64,000 nucleotides of DNA. It comes from Flavobacterium sp. I-STPP5a. GTDB lineage: Bacteria > Bacteroidota > Bacteroidia > Flavobacteriales > Flavobacteriaceae. The stretch lies in contig NZ_VHLM01000057.1 of assembly GCF_009764685.1 (NCBI RefSeq), forward strand, positions 124,001-188,000, given 5' to 3'. Position numbers and translations under genes: made by a program. Below the pieces are notes generated by a model, which did no database searches, was not told the DNA's origin, and saw nothing but the letters and a program-made list of their open reading frames with translations. Shown one piece after another: positions 1 to 7,093 of the stretch; position 1 is the stretch's first letter, and the number at the start of each line of letters is the position of its first letter.

Positions 1-204
1 TTTCCTATAACCAGTGAGTTTGTTTTCGAAAACATCTACGCAACTTGCAACGGAGACAGACGCGCTTCAGACGATAACTATTTTAGCTATTTTGACAGAA
101 AACCAGTTATGTTTCCAAACAGCGAACAAATGATTTATGATACTGGTCAAGATCTAAAAGCAAAAATTAAAAGCATCATTACTCAAAATAGATTCAGAAA
201 TTAA
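1..204 (+). CDS. C-terminal fragment of an unidentified protein
   Basis: The reading frame is open from the first base and stops with TAA at 202-204, giving the last 67 residues of a protein whose start lies outside the window. The fragment is hydrophilic, rich in Asp, Asn and Lys, and has no membrane segment or motif that I recognise. It is followed after about 25 bases by a strong intrinsic terminator, so it ends its own transcription unit and is separate from the arginine operon downstream. I cannot assign a function. Confidence 0.7.
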   Translation, partial: FPITSEFVFENIYATCNGDRRASDDNYFSYFDRKPVMFPNSEQMIYDTGQDLKAKIKSIITQNRFRN

Positions 205-228
205 CCTTTATAAATCTTTCATTATCAA

Positions 229-266
229 AACTCCTAGAGCATTGCGTTCTAGGAGTTTTTTTTTTT
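229..266 (+). terminator. Rho-independent terminator of the upstream gene
   Basis: A perfect 10-bp stem (AACTCCTAGA at 229-238 with TCTAGGAGTT at 248-257) encloses a 9-nt loop and runs into a long T tract. It closes the gene that ends at 204 and insulates the arginine operon promoter. Confidence 0.93.
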
Positions 267-313
267 AAATAACACAATAGCTTTATAATTTGTTACAAAT
301 AAAAATTATATAG

Positions 314-341
314 TTGTAATTCAAAAAAAAATGTATTTTTG
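314..341 (+). promoter_or_regulatory. Promoter of the arginine operon
   Basis: TATTTTTG at 334-341 matches the Bacteroidota -7 consensus TAnnTTTG exactly, and TTG at 314-316 lies 17 nt upstream as the -33 element. It is the only full match I found between the preceding terminator and the first arg gene. In this promoter class transcription starts a few bases after the final G, which gives a leader of about 315 nt. Confidence 0.7.
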
Positions 342-662
342 CAGCTGTGAATATAAATATCGTACATACTACTTCTTTGTCACGGACAAACATGCTAACC
401 GCTTCACCCGAGGTACGGACACTATAACTATAGTTTCCTAGAGCTGTTTCTCATTTATTCATACTTTCATTTTTTTTGTTTTGACATTATCAAACTCTAT
501 TGGATTATTATATCCTTTATTTTTCATCGTATTTACCGTATTCAACTGTAAACCAATGCGCTGTACTTATTTATTAGGTTTTAGTACAAATTTACATTGT
601 ATGAAACACGTTTTAGCTTTTATTCAAACATCATTATATAACATCCAAATTCTACTTTTGAA
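342..662 (+). other. Long 5' leader of the arginine operon
   Basis: This 321-nt stretch separates the promoter from the first arg gene. Its first 90 bases are clearly richer in G and C than the rest and contain a possible 26-codon ORF (347-427, GTG start) with two CGG Arg codons, followed by a small ACTATA/TATAGT hairpin at 421-434. The rest (about 450-660) is T-rich and featureless. I recognise no known riboswitch class and see no intrinsic terminator in it. A leader of this length in front of a biosynthetic operon suggests regulation at the RNA level, but that is inference. Confidence 0.45.
347..427 (+). CDS. Possible arginine leader peptide (26 aa, very uncertain)
   Basis: A GTG codon lies five bases after the -7 box, so it would sit at or next to the transcription start, and the frame runs 26 codons to TAA at 425-427. 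Arg is encoded twice by CGG (383-385 and 416-418), a codon little used in the surrounding genes. The first residues (VNINIVHTT) resemble the start of the next gene's product (MNISIVTTQ), which may be chance. There is no Shine-Dalgarno sequence and no visible terminator/antiterminator switch. Treat it as a hypothesis. Confidence 0.2.
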   Translation: MNINIVHTTSLSRTNMLTASPEVRTL

Positions 663-1280
663 ATGAATATTTCCATTGTCACAACTCAGGAAGCGCATTA
701 TAAATATGCTAAAGAAATATGCGAAACAATAGAATTATCAGCACTTTTAAGAGGTACTGGTATTGCTAAAAGAACGCCTGAATATATCCAGAAAAAAATG
801 GAGACTCAAGACGCCGTTATTGCACTTGACAACGGGAAATTTGCAGGTTTTTGTTATATCGAGAGTTGGCAACATAGCAAGTTTGTAGCACATTCAGGCT
901 TAATTGTTCATCCGGATTACAGAAATCTTGGTTTGGCAAAAAAAATAAAGTCGTTTGTGTTTGATTACTCGCTAAAAAAATATCCTGAAGCAAAGGTTTT
1001 TGGGATTACAACAGGCTTAGCAGTAATGAAAATAAATTCTGATTTGGGATACAAACCAGTTCCTTTTTCTGAACTTACAAATGATCCAAGCTTTTGGAAA
1101 GGCTGTCAAACCTGTACCAATTATGAAATACTAAAAAGCAAAGACAACAAAATGTGCTTGTGTACCGGCATGCTATATGATCCAAATGAAAAACCAAAAG
1201 ACCCACCAAAACATCCTTTCAATGTCCGGATTTGGAACCGTTTGAAGAAAATAAAACAAGCGGTATTTTTAGATCAATAA
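663..1280 (+). CDS. GNAT-family N-acyltransferase leading the arginine operon
   Basis: This 205-residue protein has the GNAT fold signature. Motif A, which binds the acyl-CoA pyrophosphate, is the stretch ending RNLGLAKKIKSF (about residues 87-98), preceded by a beta strand (HSGLIVHPDY). The C-terminal part is unusual for GNATs: four cysteines in the pattern CxxC-x13-CxC (C148, C151, C165, C167) look like a small metal knuckle. It is the first gene of the arg operon, and no other glutamate acyltransferase (ArgA or ArgJ) is encoded here. I infer that it makes N-acetyl- or N-succinyl-glutamate, the first committed step. Membership of the family is certain; the substrate is inferred from context. 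The ATG at 663 is the only sensible start. Confidence 0.85.
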   Translation: MNISIVTTQEAHYKYAKEICETIELSALLRGTGIAKRTPEYIQKKMETQDAVIALDNGKFAGFCYIESWQHSKFVAHSGLIVHPDYRNLGLAKKIKSFVFDYSLKKYPEAKVFGITTGLAVMKINSDLGYKPVPFSELTNDPSFWKGCQTCTNYEILKSKDNKMCLCTGMLYDPNEKPKDPPKHPFNVRIWNRLKKIKQAVFLDQ

Positions 1281-1337
1281 ATTCCCTCACCTCCCGAATC
1301 CTCAGGAGTTAAAAAGGGAAATGAGCCAAGAGATAGA

Positions 1338-1453
1338 AAAAAAGTCACATAAAATAATATTCCCTTTTGCCAGTATTGGACTCAATACTTCAAAGAGAAG
1401 GCGACCAAGATAAAAAAGTTACATAAAATAATATTCCCTTTTGCCACTATTGG
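1338..1453 (+). repeat. Two direct copies of a ~40-bp repeat, 74 bp apart
   Basis: Copy 1 (about 1338-1379) and copy 2 (about 1412-1453) share the core ACATAAAATAATATTCCCTT and continue as TTGCC(A)..TATTGG, with only a couple of differences. In addition AAAAGGGAA (1312-1320) is complementary to TTCCCTTTT (1360-1368), so the first copy can fold with the sequence before it. The pair fills the gap between the GNAT gene and argG. Confidence 0.8.
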
Positions 1454-1455
1454 CT

Positions 1456-1486
1456 CCCCCTCCTTCGGAGGGGGTCGGGGGGAGGA
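1456..1486 (+). repeat. GC-rich palindromic repeat just before argG
   Basis: CCCCCTCC (1456-1463) pairs perfectly with GGAGGGGG (1467-1474) across a 3-nt loop, followed by a second G-run (TCGGGGGGAGG). In an otherwise AT-rich genome this stands out. The form is that of short extragenic palindromes seen in many Flavobacteriia. The final GGGGGGAGG lies about 13-20 nt before the argG ATG. The same G-runs could form a G-quadruplex on the plus strand. Confidence 0.75.
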
Positions 1487-1497
1487 AAAACAAAAAA

Positions 1498-2691
1498 ATG
1501 AAAAAAGTTGTATTAGCATATAGTGGAGGTCTTGATACTTCCTACTGCCTGAAATATTTAAAAAACGAAAAAGGTTTTGAAGTTCACACAGTCCTTGTAG
1601 ATACCGGTGGATTTACCGCTGAAGAATTAGAAAGTATAACAACAAGAGCGTATGAACTTGGAAGTGCAAAGCACACCAACCTGACAATTGTAGATAAATA
1701 TTATGATAAAGCCATCAAGTATTTAATTTTTGGAAATGTATTAAAAAACAATACTTATCCACTTTCTGTAAGTGCTGAACGTGTTTTTCAAGCCATAGAA
1801 GCGATAAAATATGCAAAATCTGTTGGCGCTAGTGCCATCGCTCATGGAAGTACTGGGGCTGGAAATGACCAAATTCGTTTTGACTTAATTTTCCAAACTA
1901 TCGCTCCCGAAATTGAAATCATCACTCCTATTCGAGATTTGAAATTATCCAGACAGGAAGAAGTTGATTATTTAGCTAAAAACGGAGTTTCATATTCTTG
2001 GGAAAAAGCACAATATTCCATTAATAAAGGATTGTGGGGAACAAGTGTGGGCGGAAAAGAAACTTTAACATCACATCAAGCGCTACCTAGCGAAGCTTAT
2101 CCTTCTCAATTGGTAAAAGAGGGCGCAGAAAAAGTAACATTAGAATTTTCAAAAGGGGAATTAATTGCTGTAAATGGTATAAAAGACAAACCATCAGCTA
2201 ATATAGTTTCTCTTGAAAAACTGGCTAATGCCTACGCAATAGGTAGAGACATTCACGTAGGTGACACCATTATTGGGATTAAAGGAAGAGTAGGTTTTGA
2301 GGCCGCTGCACCTTTAATTATCATCAAAGCACATCATTTATTAGAGAAACACACACTTGGAAAATGGCAGCAATACTGGAAAGAACAACTCGGCAACTGG
2401 TACGGAATGCTGTTTCATGAAGGACAATTTCTCGACCCCGTGATGAGAAATATCGAAACTTTTCTGCAAGACACCCAACACACTGTAAACGGAAAAGTGA
2501 CCGTCACACTAAAACCCTATCATTTTTCGCTTGACGGAATCGAATCTGAAAATGATTTAATGAATACGAGTTTTGGACAATACGGAGAAATGAACAATGC
2601 ATGGACCTCTGATGATGCCAAAGGTTTTATCAAAATTCTTGGAAATGCTCAAAACATATTTTCATCAGTAAATAAGGAAACATACGAGTAA
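1498..2691 (+). CDS. argG: Argininosuccinate synthase
   Basis: ArgG condenses citrulline and aspartate with ATP to argininosuccinate, the penultimate step of arginine synthesis, in the cytoplasm. The protein begins with the conserved ATP-pyrophosphatase loop AYSGGLDTS (about residues 6-14). It also carries the family segments GSTGAGNDQIRFD and TPIRDLKLSRQEEV. From the ATG at 1498 it is 397 residues, normal for the family. An in-frame TTG at 1441 would add residues encoded by the GC-rich repeat and is rejected. It is the second gene of the operon; placing argG ahead of argC is common in Flavobacteriia. In this pathway the citrulline presumably arises by deacylation of N-acyl-citrulline by ArgE. 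Confidence 0.97.
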   Translation: MKKVVLAYSGGLDTSYCLKYLKNEKGFEVHTVLVDTGGFTAEELESITTRAYELGSAKHTNLTIVDKYYDKAIKYLIFGNVLKNNTYPLSVSAERVFQAIEAIKYAKSVGASAIAHGSTGAGNDQIRFDLIFQTIAPEIEIITPIRDLKLSRQEEVDYLAKNGVSYSWEKAQYSINKGLWGTSVGGKETLTSHQALPSEAYPSQLVKEGAEKVTLEFSKGELIAVNGIKDKPSANIVSLEKLANAYAIGRDIHVGDTIIGIKGRVGFEAAAPLIIIKAHHLLEKHTLGKWQQYWKEQLGNWYGMLFHEGQFLDPVMRNIETFLQDTQHTVNGKVTVTLKPYHFSLDGIESENDLMNTSFGQYGEMNNAWTSDDAKGFIKILGNAQNIFSSVNKETYE

Positions 2692-2705
2692 TAAATAGTG
2701 ATTTT

Positions 2706-2810
2706 TTAGGAGCAGAAATATTTTGCATTTCCAGAAACATCGTCCCGCTTTACGCTACAATCTTTTCCTTTTTGAAAAAAAGGAAAAGGATTTTCACTTC
2801 AATCGGGGCT
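2706..2810 (+). repeat. Dispersed palindromic repeat, copy 1
   Basis: The element carries TAGGAGC near its left end, then TCCCGCTTTACGCTACAATC (2743-2762), a long A/T hairpin (TCTTTTCCTTTTT at 2761-2773 with AAAAAGGAAAAGGA), and ends CACTTCAATCGGGGCT. A second copy with the same order of parts lies between argE and argH (8170-8252). The outer CCCG/CGGG arms pair as well, so it is a cruciform-like extragenic repeat, not a simple terminator. Confidence 0.8.
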
Positions 2811-2914
2811 AAAGAGAAAAATAGTGCTTTTTTAGAAACATAAAAAAATGCAATATCAAATCTGTGGAGATCAGTAAAATCTGTGACAATAAATAATTCG
2901 AAAAAATAAAAATT

Positions 2915-3892
2915 ATGATTACTATCGGTATAATAGGTGGATCAGGATATACAGCAGGAGAATTAATTAGAATTCTAATGTTTCATCCTCACGCAACCAT
3001 TGATTTTGTTTTCAGTACAACAAATGCTGGAAAGCCGCTTTCTGTGGCGCACCATGATTTACTCGGCGATATTAAAATGAATTTTACCGATACCGTGAAT
3101 CCAAATGTGAATGTGGTTTTCTTGTGTTTAGGTCATGGAAAATCAAAATCATTTTTAGAACAAAATCAATTTGCTAGTCATGCCAAAATCATCGATTTAG
3201 GCAATGATTTCAGATTGACAAAAGACAAAGAATTTAATGAAAAGTCTTTTGTTTATGGTTTACCTGAATTGAACAAATCAGCCATTAAAAACGCTCAATT
3301 TATAGCTAATCCAGGTTGTTTTGCAACAGCAATTCAACTGGCATTATTGCCTTTGGCGAAAGCCGGAATACTCACAACTGATGTTCATATCAATGCCACA
3401 ACCGGAAGTACAGGAGCCGGAGTTACCCCTTCAGAAACAACGCATTTTAGCTGGAGATCAAACAATATGTCACATTACAAAGCTTTTGAGCACCAACATC
3501 TAGGCGAAATAAATCAAAGCGTCAATGAATTGCAAGCAGATTATACAAACGAATTGATCTTTGTACCCAACAGAGGTGATTTTGCCAGAGGAATATTCGC
3601 CACATTATACACAACAATCGAAGAAAGTCTAGAAGATATAGTTTCAAAATATGAGACTTATTACCAAGACCAACCTTTTGTTACGGTTACTACCACAGGA
3701 ATCAACATGAAACAAGTGGTGCAAACCAATAAATGCATTATTAGTTTAATGAAAAAAGGAAACCGGTTATTGATAACTTCAGTAATCGATAATTTAACAA
3801 AAGGAGCTTCAGGACAAGCCATACAAAACATGAATTTAATGTTTGGATTAGATGAAACCACAGGATTGCATTTGAAACCATCCGGATTTTAA
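2915..3892 (+). CDS. argC: N-acyl-gamma-glutamyl-phosphate reductase
   Basis: ArgC reduces N-acylglutamyl phosphate to the semialdehyde with NADPH. The 325-residue protein starts with the dinucleotide-binding GIIGGSGYTAGELIRIL (about residues 5-21). The catalytic cysteine is C135 in the motif NPGCFATA, and the substrate-binding stretch STGAGVTPSETTHFSW follows. The ATG at 2915 is the obvious start. The length and motifs match the short ArgC type. Its substrate here may be the succinyl compound instead of the acetyl compound (see the carbamoyltransferase at 5205). Confidence 0.96.
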   Translation: MITIGIIGGSGYTAGELIRILMFHPHATIDFVFSTTNAGKPLSVAHHDLLGDIKMNFTDTVNPNVNVVFLCLGHGKSKSFLEQNQFASHAKIIDLGNDFRLTKDKEFNEKSFVYGLPELNKSAIKNAQFIANPGCFATAIQLALLPLAKAGILTTDVHINATTGSTGAGVTPSETTHFSWRSNNMSHYKAFEHQHLGEINQSVNELQADYTNELIFVPNRGDFARGIFATLYTTIEESLEDIVSKYETYYQDQPFVTVTTTGINMKQVVQTNKCIISLMKKGNRLLITSVIDNLTKGASGQAIQNMNLMFGLDETTGLHLKPSGF

Positions 3893-3898
3893 AAATTT

Positions 3899-3947
3899 GT
3901 TTCAAGTTTCAAGTTTCAGGTTGCTCACGTAACTTGAAACTTGAAAC
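3899..3947 (+). repeat. Perfect 17-bp inverted repeat between argC and argD
   Basis: GTTTCAAGTTTCAAGTT (3899-3915) is exactly complementary to AACTTGAAACTTGAAAC (3931-3947), with a 15-nt loop. Each arm is itself a tandem repeat of about 7 bp (TTTCAAG). No T tract follows, so it is unlikely to be a simple terminator; it may stabilise or process the polycistronic mRNA. A weaker relative (AAGTTTCAACC..GAAACTTTAAACC..GAAAC) lies just before argH at about 8278-8310. Confidence 0.85.
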
Positions 3948-3976
3948 CTTAAACTATTTAAACAAAAAAAAAGAAA

Positions 3977-5113
3977 ATGAACTTATTTGACGTTTACCCA
4001 TTATACAGCATCACTCCAGTAAAGGCGCTAGATTGCACTATTACTGACGAAAACGGAGTGGAATATTTAGATTTATACGGCGGTCATGGCGTAATTTCCA
4101 TTGGACACACCCAACCAGATTATGTTACTGCCTTAAAAAAACAGTTAGACAACATCAGTTTCTATTCAAATGCAATTCAGAATCCACTGCAAGTTGAATT
4201 AGCCCAAAAGTTAGGGAAGCTTTCAGGATTAGAGGACTACACCTTATTCTTGTGTAGTTCTGGAGCCGAAGCCAATGAAAACGCTTTGAAATTAGCCTCG
4301 TTTCACAACCATAAATCGCGAGTAATTGCTTTTGAGAATTCCTTTCATGGAAGGACTTCGGCGGCAGTTGCAGTGACTGACAATAAAAAAATTGTGGCAC
4401 CAATCAATGCACAGCAAATTGTTACTTTTTTACCCTTGAACAACATTGAATTGGTTGAAAACGAACTCAAAAAAGGCGATGTTTCTTCGGTAATAATTGA
4501 AGGTATTCAAGGAGTGGGCGGCTTAGATCAAGGTACTACAGCATTTTTTCAGGATTTAGAAAAAATATGCGAAGCGTATAATGTTGTTTTAATCCTAGAC
4601 GAAGTACAATCCGGATACGGAAGAAGCGGAAAGTTTTTTGCACACCAACATCATGATATTAAAGCCGATATCATTTGTTTGGCAAAGGGAATGGGGAACG
4701 GTTTTCCTATAGGTGGGATTATGATTTCTCCAAAATTCACAGCTAGTTACGGATTATTAGGAACTACTTTTGGAGGAAACCATCTAGCGTGTGCAGCCGG
4801 AATTGCAGTTTTGGACATCATGGAAAAGCAACAATTAATGGATAATGTGAACGACGTTTACGCCTATTTTCTGGAAGCAATCAAACAAATCCCTGAAGTA
4901 ATTCAAGTTAAAGGAAGAGGATTAATGCTAGGCGTAGAATTTGATTTTGACGTAAGTACACTTCGTAAAAAAATGATTATCGACAAACATATTTTTACCG
5001 GAAATGCAAATAACAAAAACTTACTGCGAATTTTACCTCCTTTAACAATAACAAAACCAGCAATAGACCTTTTTATAAAGGCTTTAAAAGAAGCTTTAGT
5101 AGAGATTCAATAA
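3977..5113 (+). CDS. argD: N-acylornithine aminotransferase
   Basis: This is a class-III PLP aminotransferase that converts N-acylglutamate semialdehyde to N-acylornithine with glutamate as donor. Visible features are the cofactor phosphate site CSSGAEANE (about 93-101), NSFHGRTSA, the aspartate of LDEVQSGYGR (D208) and the Schiff-base lysine K237 in CLAKGMGNGFPIGG. The length of 378 residues is typical. It is the third pathway enzyme in the operon. PLP chemistry and fold are certain; whether the physiological substrate is the acetyl or the succinyl derivative is not shown by this sequence. Confidence 0.95.
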   Translation: MNLFDVYPLYSITPVKALDCTITDENGVEYLDLYGGHGVISIGHTQPDYVTALKKQLDNISFYSNAIQNPLQVELAQKLGKLSGLEDYTLFLCSSGAEANENALKLASFHNHKSRVIAFENSFHGRTSAAVAVTDNKKIVAPINAQQIVTFLPLNNIELVENELKKGDVSSVIIEGIQGVGGLDQGTTAFFQDLEKICEAYNVVLILDEVQSGYGRSGKFFAHQHHDIKADIICLAKGMGNGFPIGGIMISPKFTASYGLLGTTFGGNHLACAAGIAVLDIMEKQQLMDNVNDVYAYFLEAIKQIPEVIQVKGRGLMLGVEFDFDVSTLRKKMIIDKHIFTGNANNKNLLRILPPLTITKPAIDLFIKALKEALVEIQ

Positions 5114-5204
5114 CATAAAGTAATGCTATTTGTAATAGAACTTAAACAACTAAAAATGAAGTTGTTATTATAGTAATTAGTATGACTTATTAAAATACAA
5201 AATC

Positions 5205-6149
5205 ATGAATTACAACGCTGTCAATAACATAGATACACTTGAAACGTGGGTTAAAAAAGCCTTAAAAATCAAGAAAAAACCCCTCAAAAATCAAAAGTTA
5301 GGTAAAAACAAAACACTAGGATTATTGTTTTTCAATTCTAGTTTAAGAACAAGATTGAGTACGCAAAAAGCAGCCTTAAATTTAGGAATGAATGTCATGG
5401 TAATGAACTTTACCAATGAAGGTTGGACCCTAGAATTTGAAGAAGGTGCTGTAATGAACTCGGGAGCCTCAGAGCATATTAAAGAAGCAGCCGCAGTTGT
5501 TTCTCAATATTGTGATGTCATTGCTATAAGAGCATTTGCTGGATTAGTTGATAAAGAAAAAGACAATGCCGAAATAGTACTGTCTAGTTTTATAAAATAT
5601 GCAACTGTTCCTATTATCAACATGGAGAGCGCCACAGGACATCCATTACAAGCGCTGGCTGATGCTATTACCATTGAAGAATTTAAACCCAAGCACCGAC
5701 CCAAAGTGGTTTTAACATGGGCTCCACATCCTAAAGCATTACCTCAAGCTGTCGCCAATTCTTTTGTAGAAATGATGCAGTTACAAAAAAATATGGATTT
5801 TGTAATCACTCATCCAAAAGGGTATGAATTGAATCCTGAAATTACGAAAGATTCAAAAATTGAATACAATCAAGACAAAGCATTTGAAAACGCTGATTTT
5901 ATTTATGCCAAAAATTGGAGTAACTATATTGAATACGGACAAATTACAAATTCTGATCCAAACTGGACGGTCACAGCTGATAAAATGAAATTAACTAACG
6001 ATGCTAAATTTATGCATTGTTTGCCCGTAAGGCGTAATATGATCGTATCAGATGAAGTAATTGACGGCCCTAACTCAATTGTGATTGAACAAGCCAATAA
6101 TAGAACCTTCGCGGCACAATTAGTGCTTCAAAAAATATTGAAAAAATAA
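5205..6149 (+). CDS. argF': N-succinylornithine (or N-acetylornithine) carbamoyltransferase
   Basis: This 314-residue transcarbamylase has the carbamoyl-phosphate loop SSLRTRLSTQ (about 45-54) and the HCLPVRRN motif near the C terminus. Both are typical of the enzymes that carbamoylate N-acylated ornithine, unlike ordinary ArgF. From published work on the Xanthomonas acetylornithine and Bacteroides fragilis succinylornithine enzymes, Glu at one position selects the acetyl substrate, and Pro or Ser selects the succinyl substrate. By eye the equivalent here is Ser89, just before Glu90-His91, which favours the succinyl enzyme. The alignment is from memory, so substrate specificity is likely, not proven. 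It lies between argD and argB and fits a pathway that keeps the acyl group on until ArgE. Confidence 0.93.
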   Translation: MNYNAVNNIDTLETWVKKALKIKKKPLKNQKLGKNKTLGLLFFNSSLRTRLSTQKAALNLGMNVMVMNFTNEGWTLEFEEGAVMNSGASEHIKEAAAVVSQYCDVIAIRAFAGLVDKEKDNAEIVLSSFIKYATVPIINMESATGHPLQALADAITIEEFKPKHRPKVVLTWAPHPKALPQAVANSFVEMMQLQKNMDFVITHPKGYELNPEITKDSKIEYNQDKAFENADFIYAKNWSNYIEYGQITNSDPNWTVTADKMKLTNDAKFMHCLPVRRNMIVSDEVIDGPNSIVIEQANNRTFAAQLVLQKILKK

Positions 6150-6156
6150 GGCATTG

Positions 6157-6202
6157 AGATGCAACGGTTCTAAGGCACTAAGTCCTCAGAACCATTGTAT
6201 CT
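6157..6202 (+). repeat. Inverted repeat between argF' and argB
   Basis: AGATGCAACGGTTCT (6157-6171) pairs with AGAACCATTGTATCT (6188-6202) at 13 of 15 positions. It is followed by a further GAGAACC/CAGAACC direct repeat before the argB start. The next gene starts only 25 bp later, so it is an intra-operon hairpin and not an operon end. Confidence 0.75.
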
Positions 6203-6226
6203 GAGAACCTCAGAACCTTTTTTAAA

Positions 6227-7012
6227 ATGGAAAATAAAAAACCGATAACGATAATAAAAATTGGTGGAAATATCATTGATAACCCGAGGGAATTGGCTCA
6301 TTTTTTAACAGATTTTTCTAAGATCGAAGGCTACAAACTACTCGTTCATGGTGGCGGGAAATCAGCTACAAAATTAGCCGAAAATATGGGTTTAGTTCCA
6401 CAAATGATTGATGGAAGACGCATTACTGATGCCGCCATGCTAGAAGTAGCAGTCATGATTTATGCTGGCCAAATCAACAAAAATATTGTAGCACAATTAC
6501 AAGCCAATTCCACCAATGCAATCGGTTTTTCTGGAGCTGACGGGAATTTAATTCAATCACACAAACGAAATCACCCCACAATAAATTATGGTTTTGTAGG
6601 TGATGTCAACAAAGTAAATACACCCTTACTAGAAACATTACTTTTAAACAATCTAGTACCTGTATTTTGCGCCATCACACACGATGGTAGCGGACAATTA
6701 TTAAACACAAACGCAGACACGATTGCTAGCGAACTAGCAATCGCTTTATCAGAAGTTTTTGAGGTAACTTTGAATTACTGTTTTGAAAAACCAGGAGTTC
6801 TATTCGATGCCGAAGATGATGCTTCAGTTATTGAAAACATGAATCCCGAATTATATGCAAAATTAAAAGCAGAAAAAGCCATACATTCTGGAATGATTCC
6901 CAAACTAGACAACTGTTTTAATAGTTTAAACAAAGGAGTTAAAAAAATAAAAATAGGGCATCACCGCATGTTGAAAGATGCAACGGCTATTTGTACAAAT
7001 ATCAAATTATAA
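6227..7012 (+). CDS. argB: N-acylglutamate kinase
   Basis: ArgB phosphorylates N-acylglutamate with ATP. The 261-residue protein has the amino-acid-kinase phosphate loops KIGGNIID (about 11-18) and LVHGGGKSATK (about 39-49), and a C-terminal segment (SGMIPKLDNCFNSL) typical of ArgB. There is no N-terminal extension of the kind found in arginine-inhibited hexameric ArgB, so feedback inhibition by arginine is less likely, though I cannot exclude it. Start ATG at 6227. Confidence 0.95.
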   Translation: MENKKPITIIKIGGNIIDNPRELAHFLTDFSKIEGYKLLVHGGGKSATKLAENMGLVPQMIDGRRITDAAMLEVAVMIYAGQINKNIVAQLQANSTNAIGFSGADGNLIQSHKRNHPTINYGFVGDVNKVNTPLLETLLLNNLVPVFCAITHDGSGQLLNTNADTIASELAIALSEVFEVTLNYCFEKPGVLFDAEDDASVIENMNPELYAKLKAEKAIHSGMIPKLDNCFNSLNKGVKKIKIGHHRMLKDATAICTNIKL

Positions 7013-7030
7013 AAGTGAAACACAAGTCTC

Positions 7031-7072
7031 ACCGATTTTGAAAAAATTTCTTTTCAATTTTAAAAAATCGGT
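7031..7072 (+). repeat. Inverted repeat between argB and argE
   Basis: ACCGATTTT (7031-7039) is the exact complement of AAAATCGGT (7064-7072). The intervening A/T-rich 24 nt can pair further (GAAAA with TTTTC). It ends 21 bp before the argE ATG and is flanked by AATCTGTGGC, a short motif that also occurs between argG and argC. Confidence 0.65.
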
Positions 7073-7093
7073 TAATCTGTGGCTAAAATAAGT

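Noticed and set aside
481..666. 61-residue frame starting with TTG before the first arg gene
   Set aside because: It has no ATG, no Shine-Dalgarno sequence and a T-rich, low-quality translation, and it lies in the operon leader. It overlaps the start of the GNAT gene and resembles no protein that I know.
1338..1453. Possible start of a CRISPR array
   Set aside because: There are only two copies, a single spacer-like interval and no cas genes; the arms belong to an intergenic repeat.
1441..1497. Extended argG N terminus from an in-frame TTG
   Set aside because: The extra residues come from the GC-rich palindromic repeat. The ATG at 1498 matches conserved ArgG starts directly before the ATP-binding loop.
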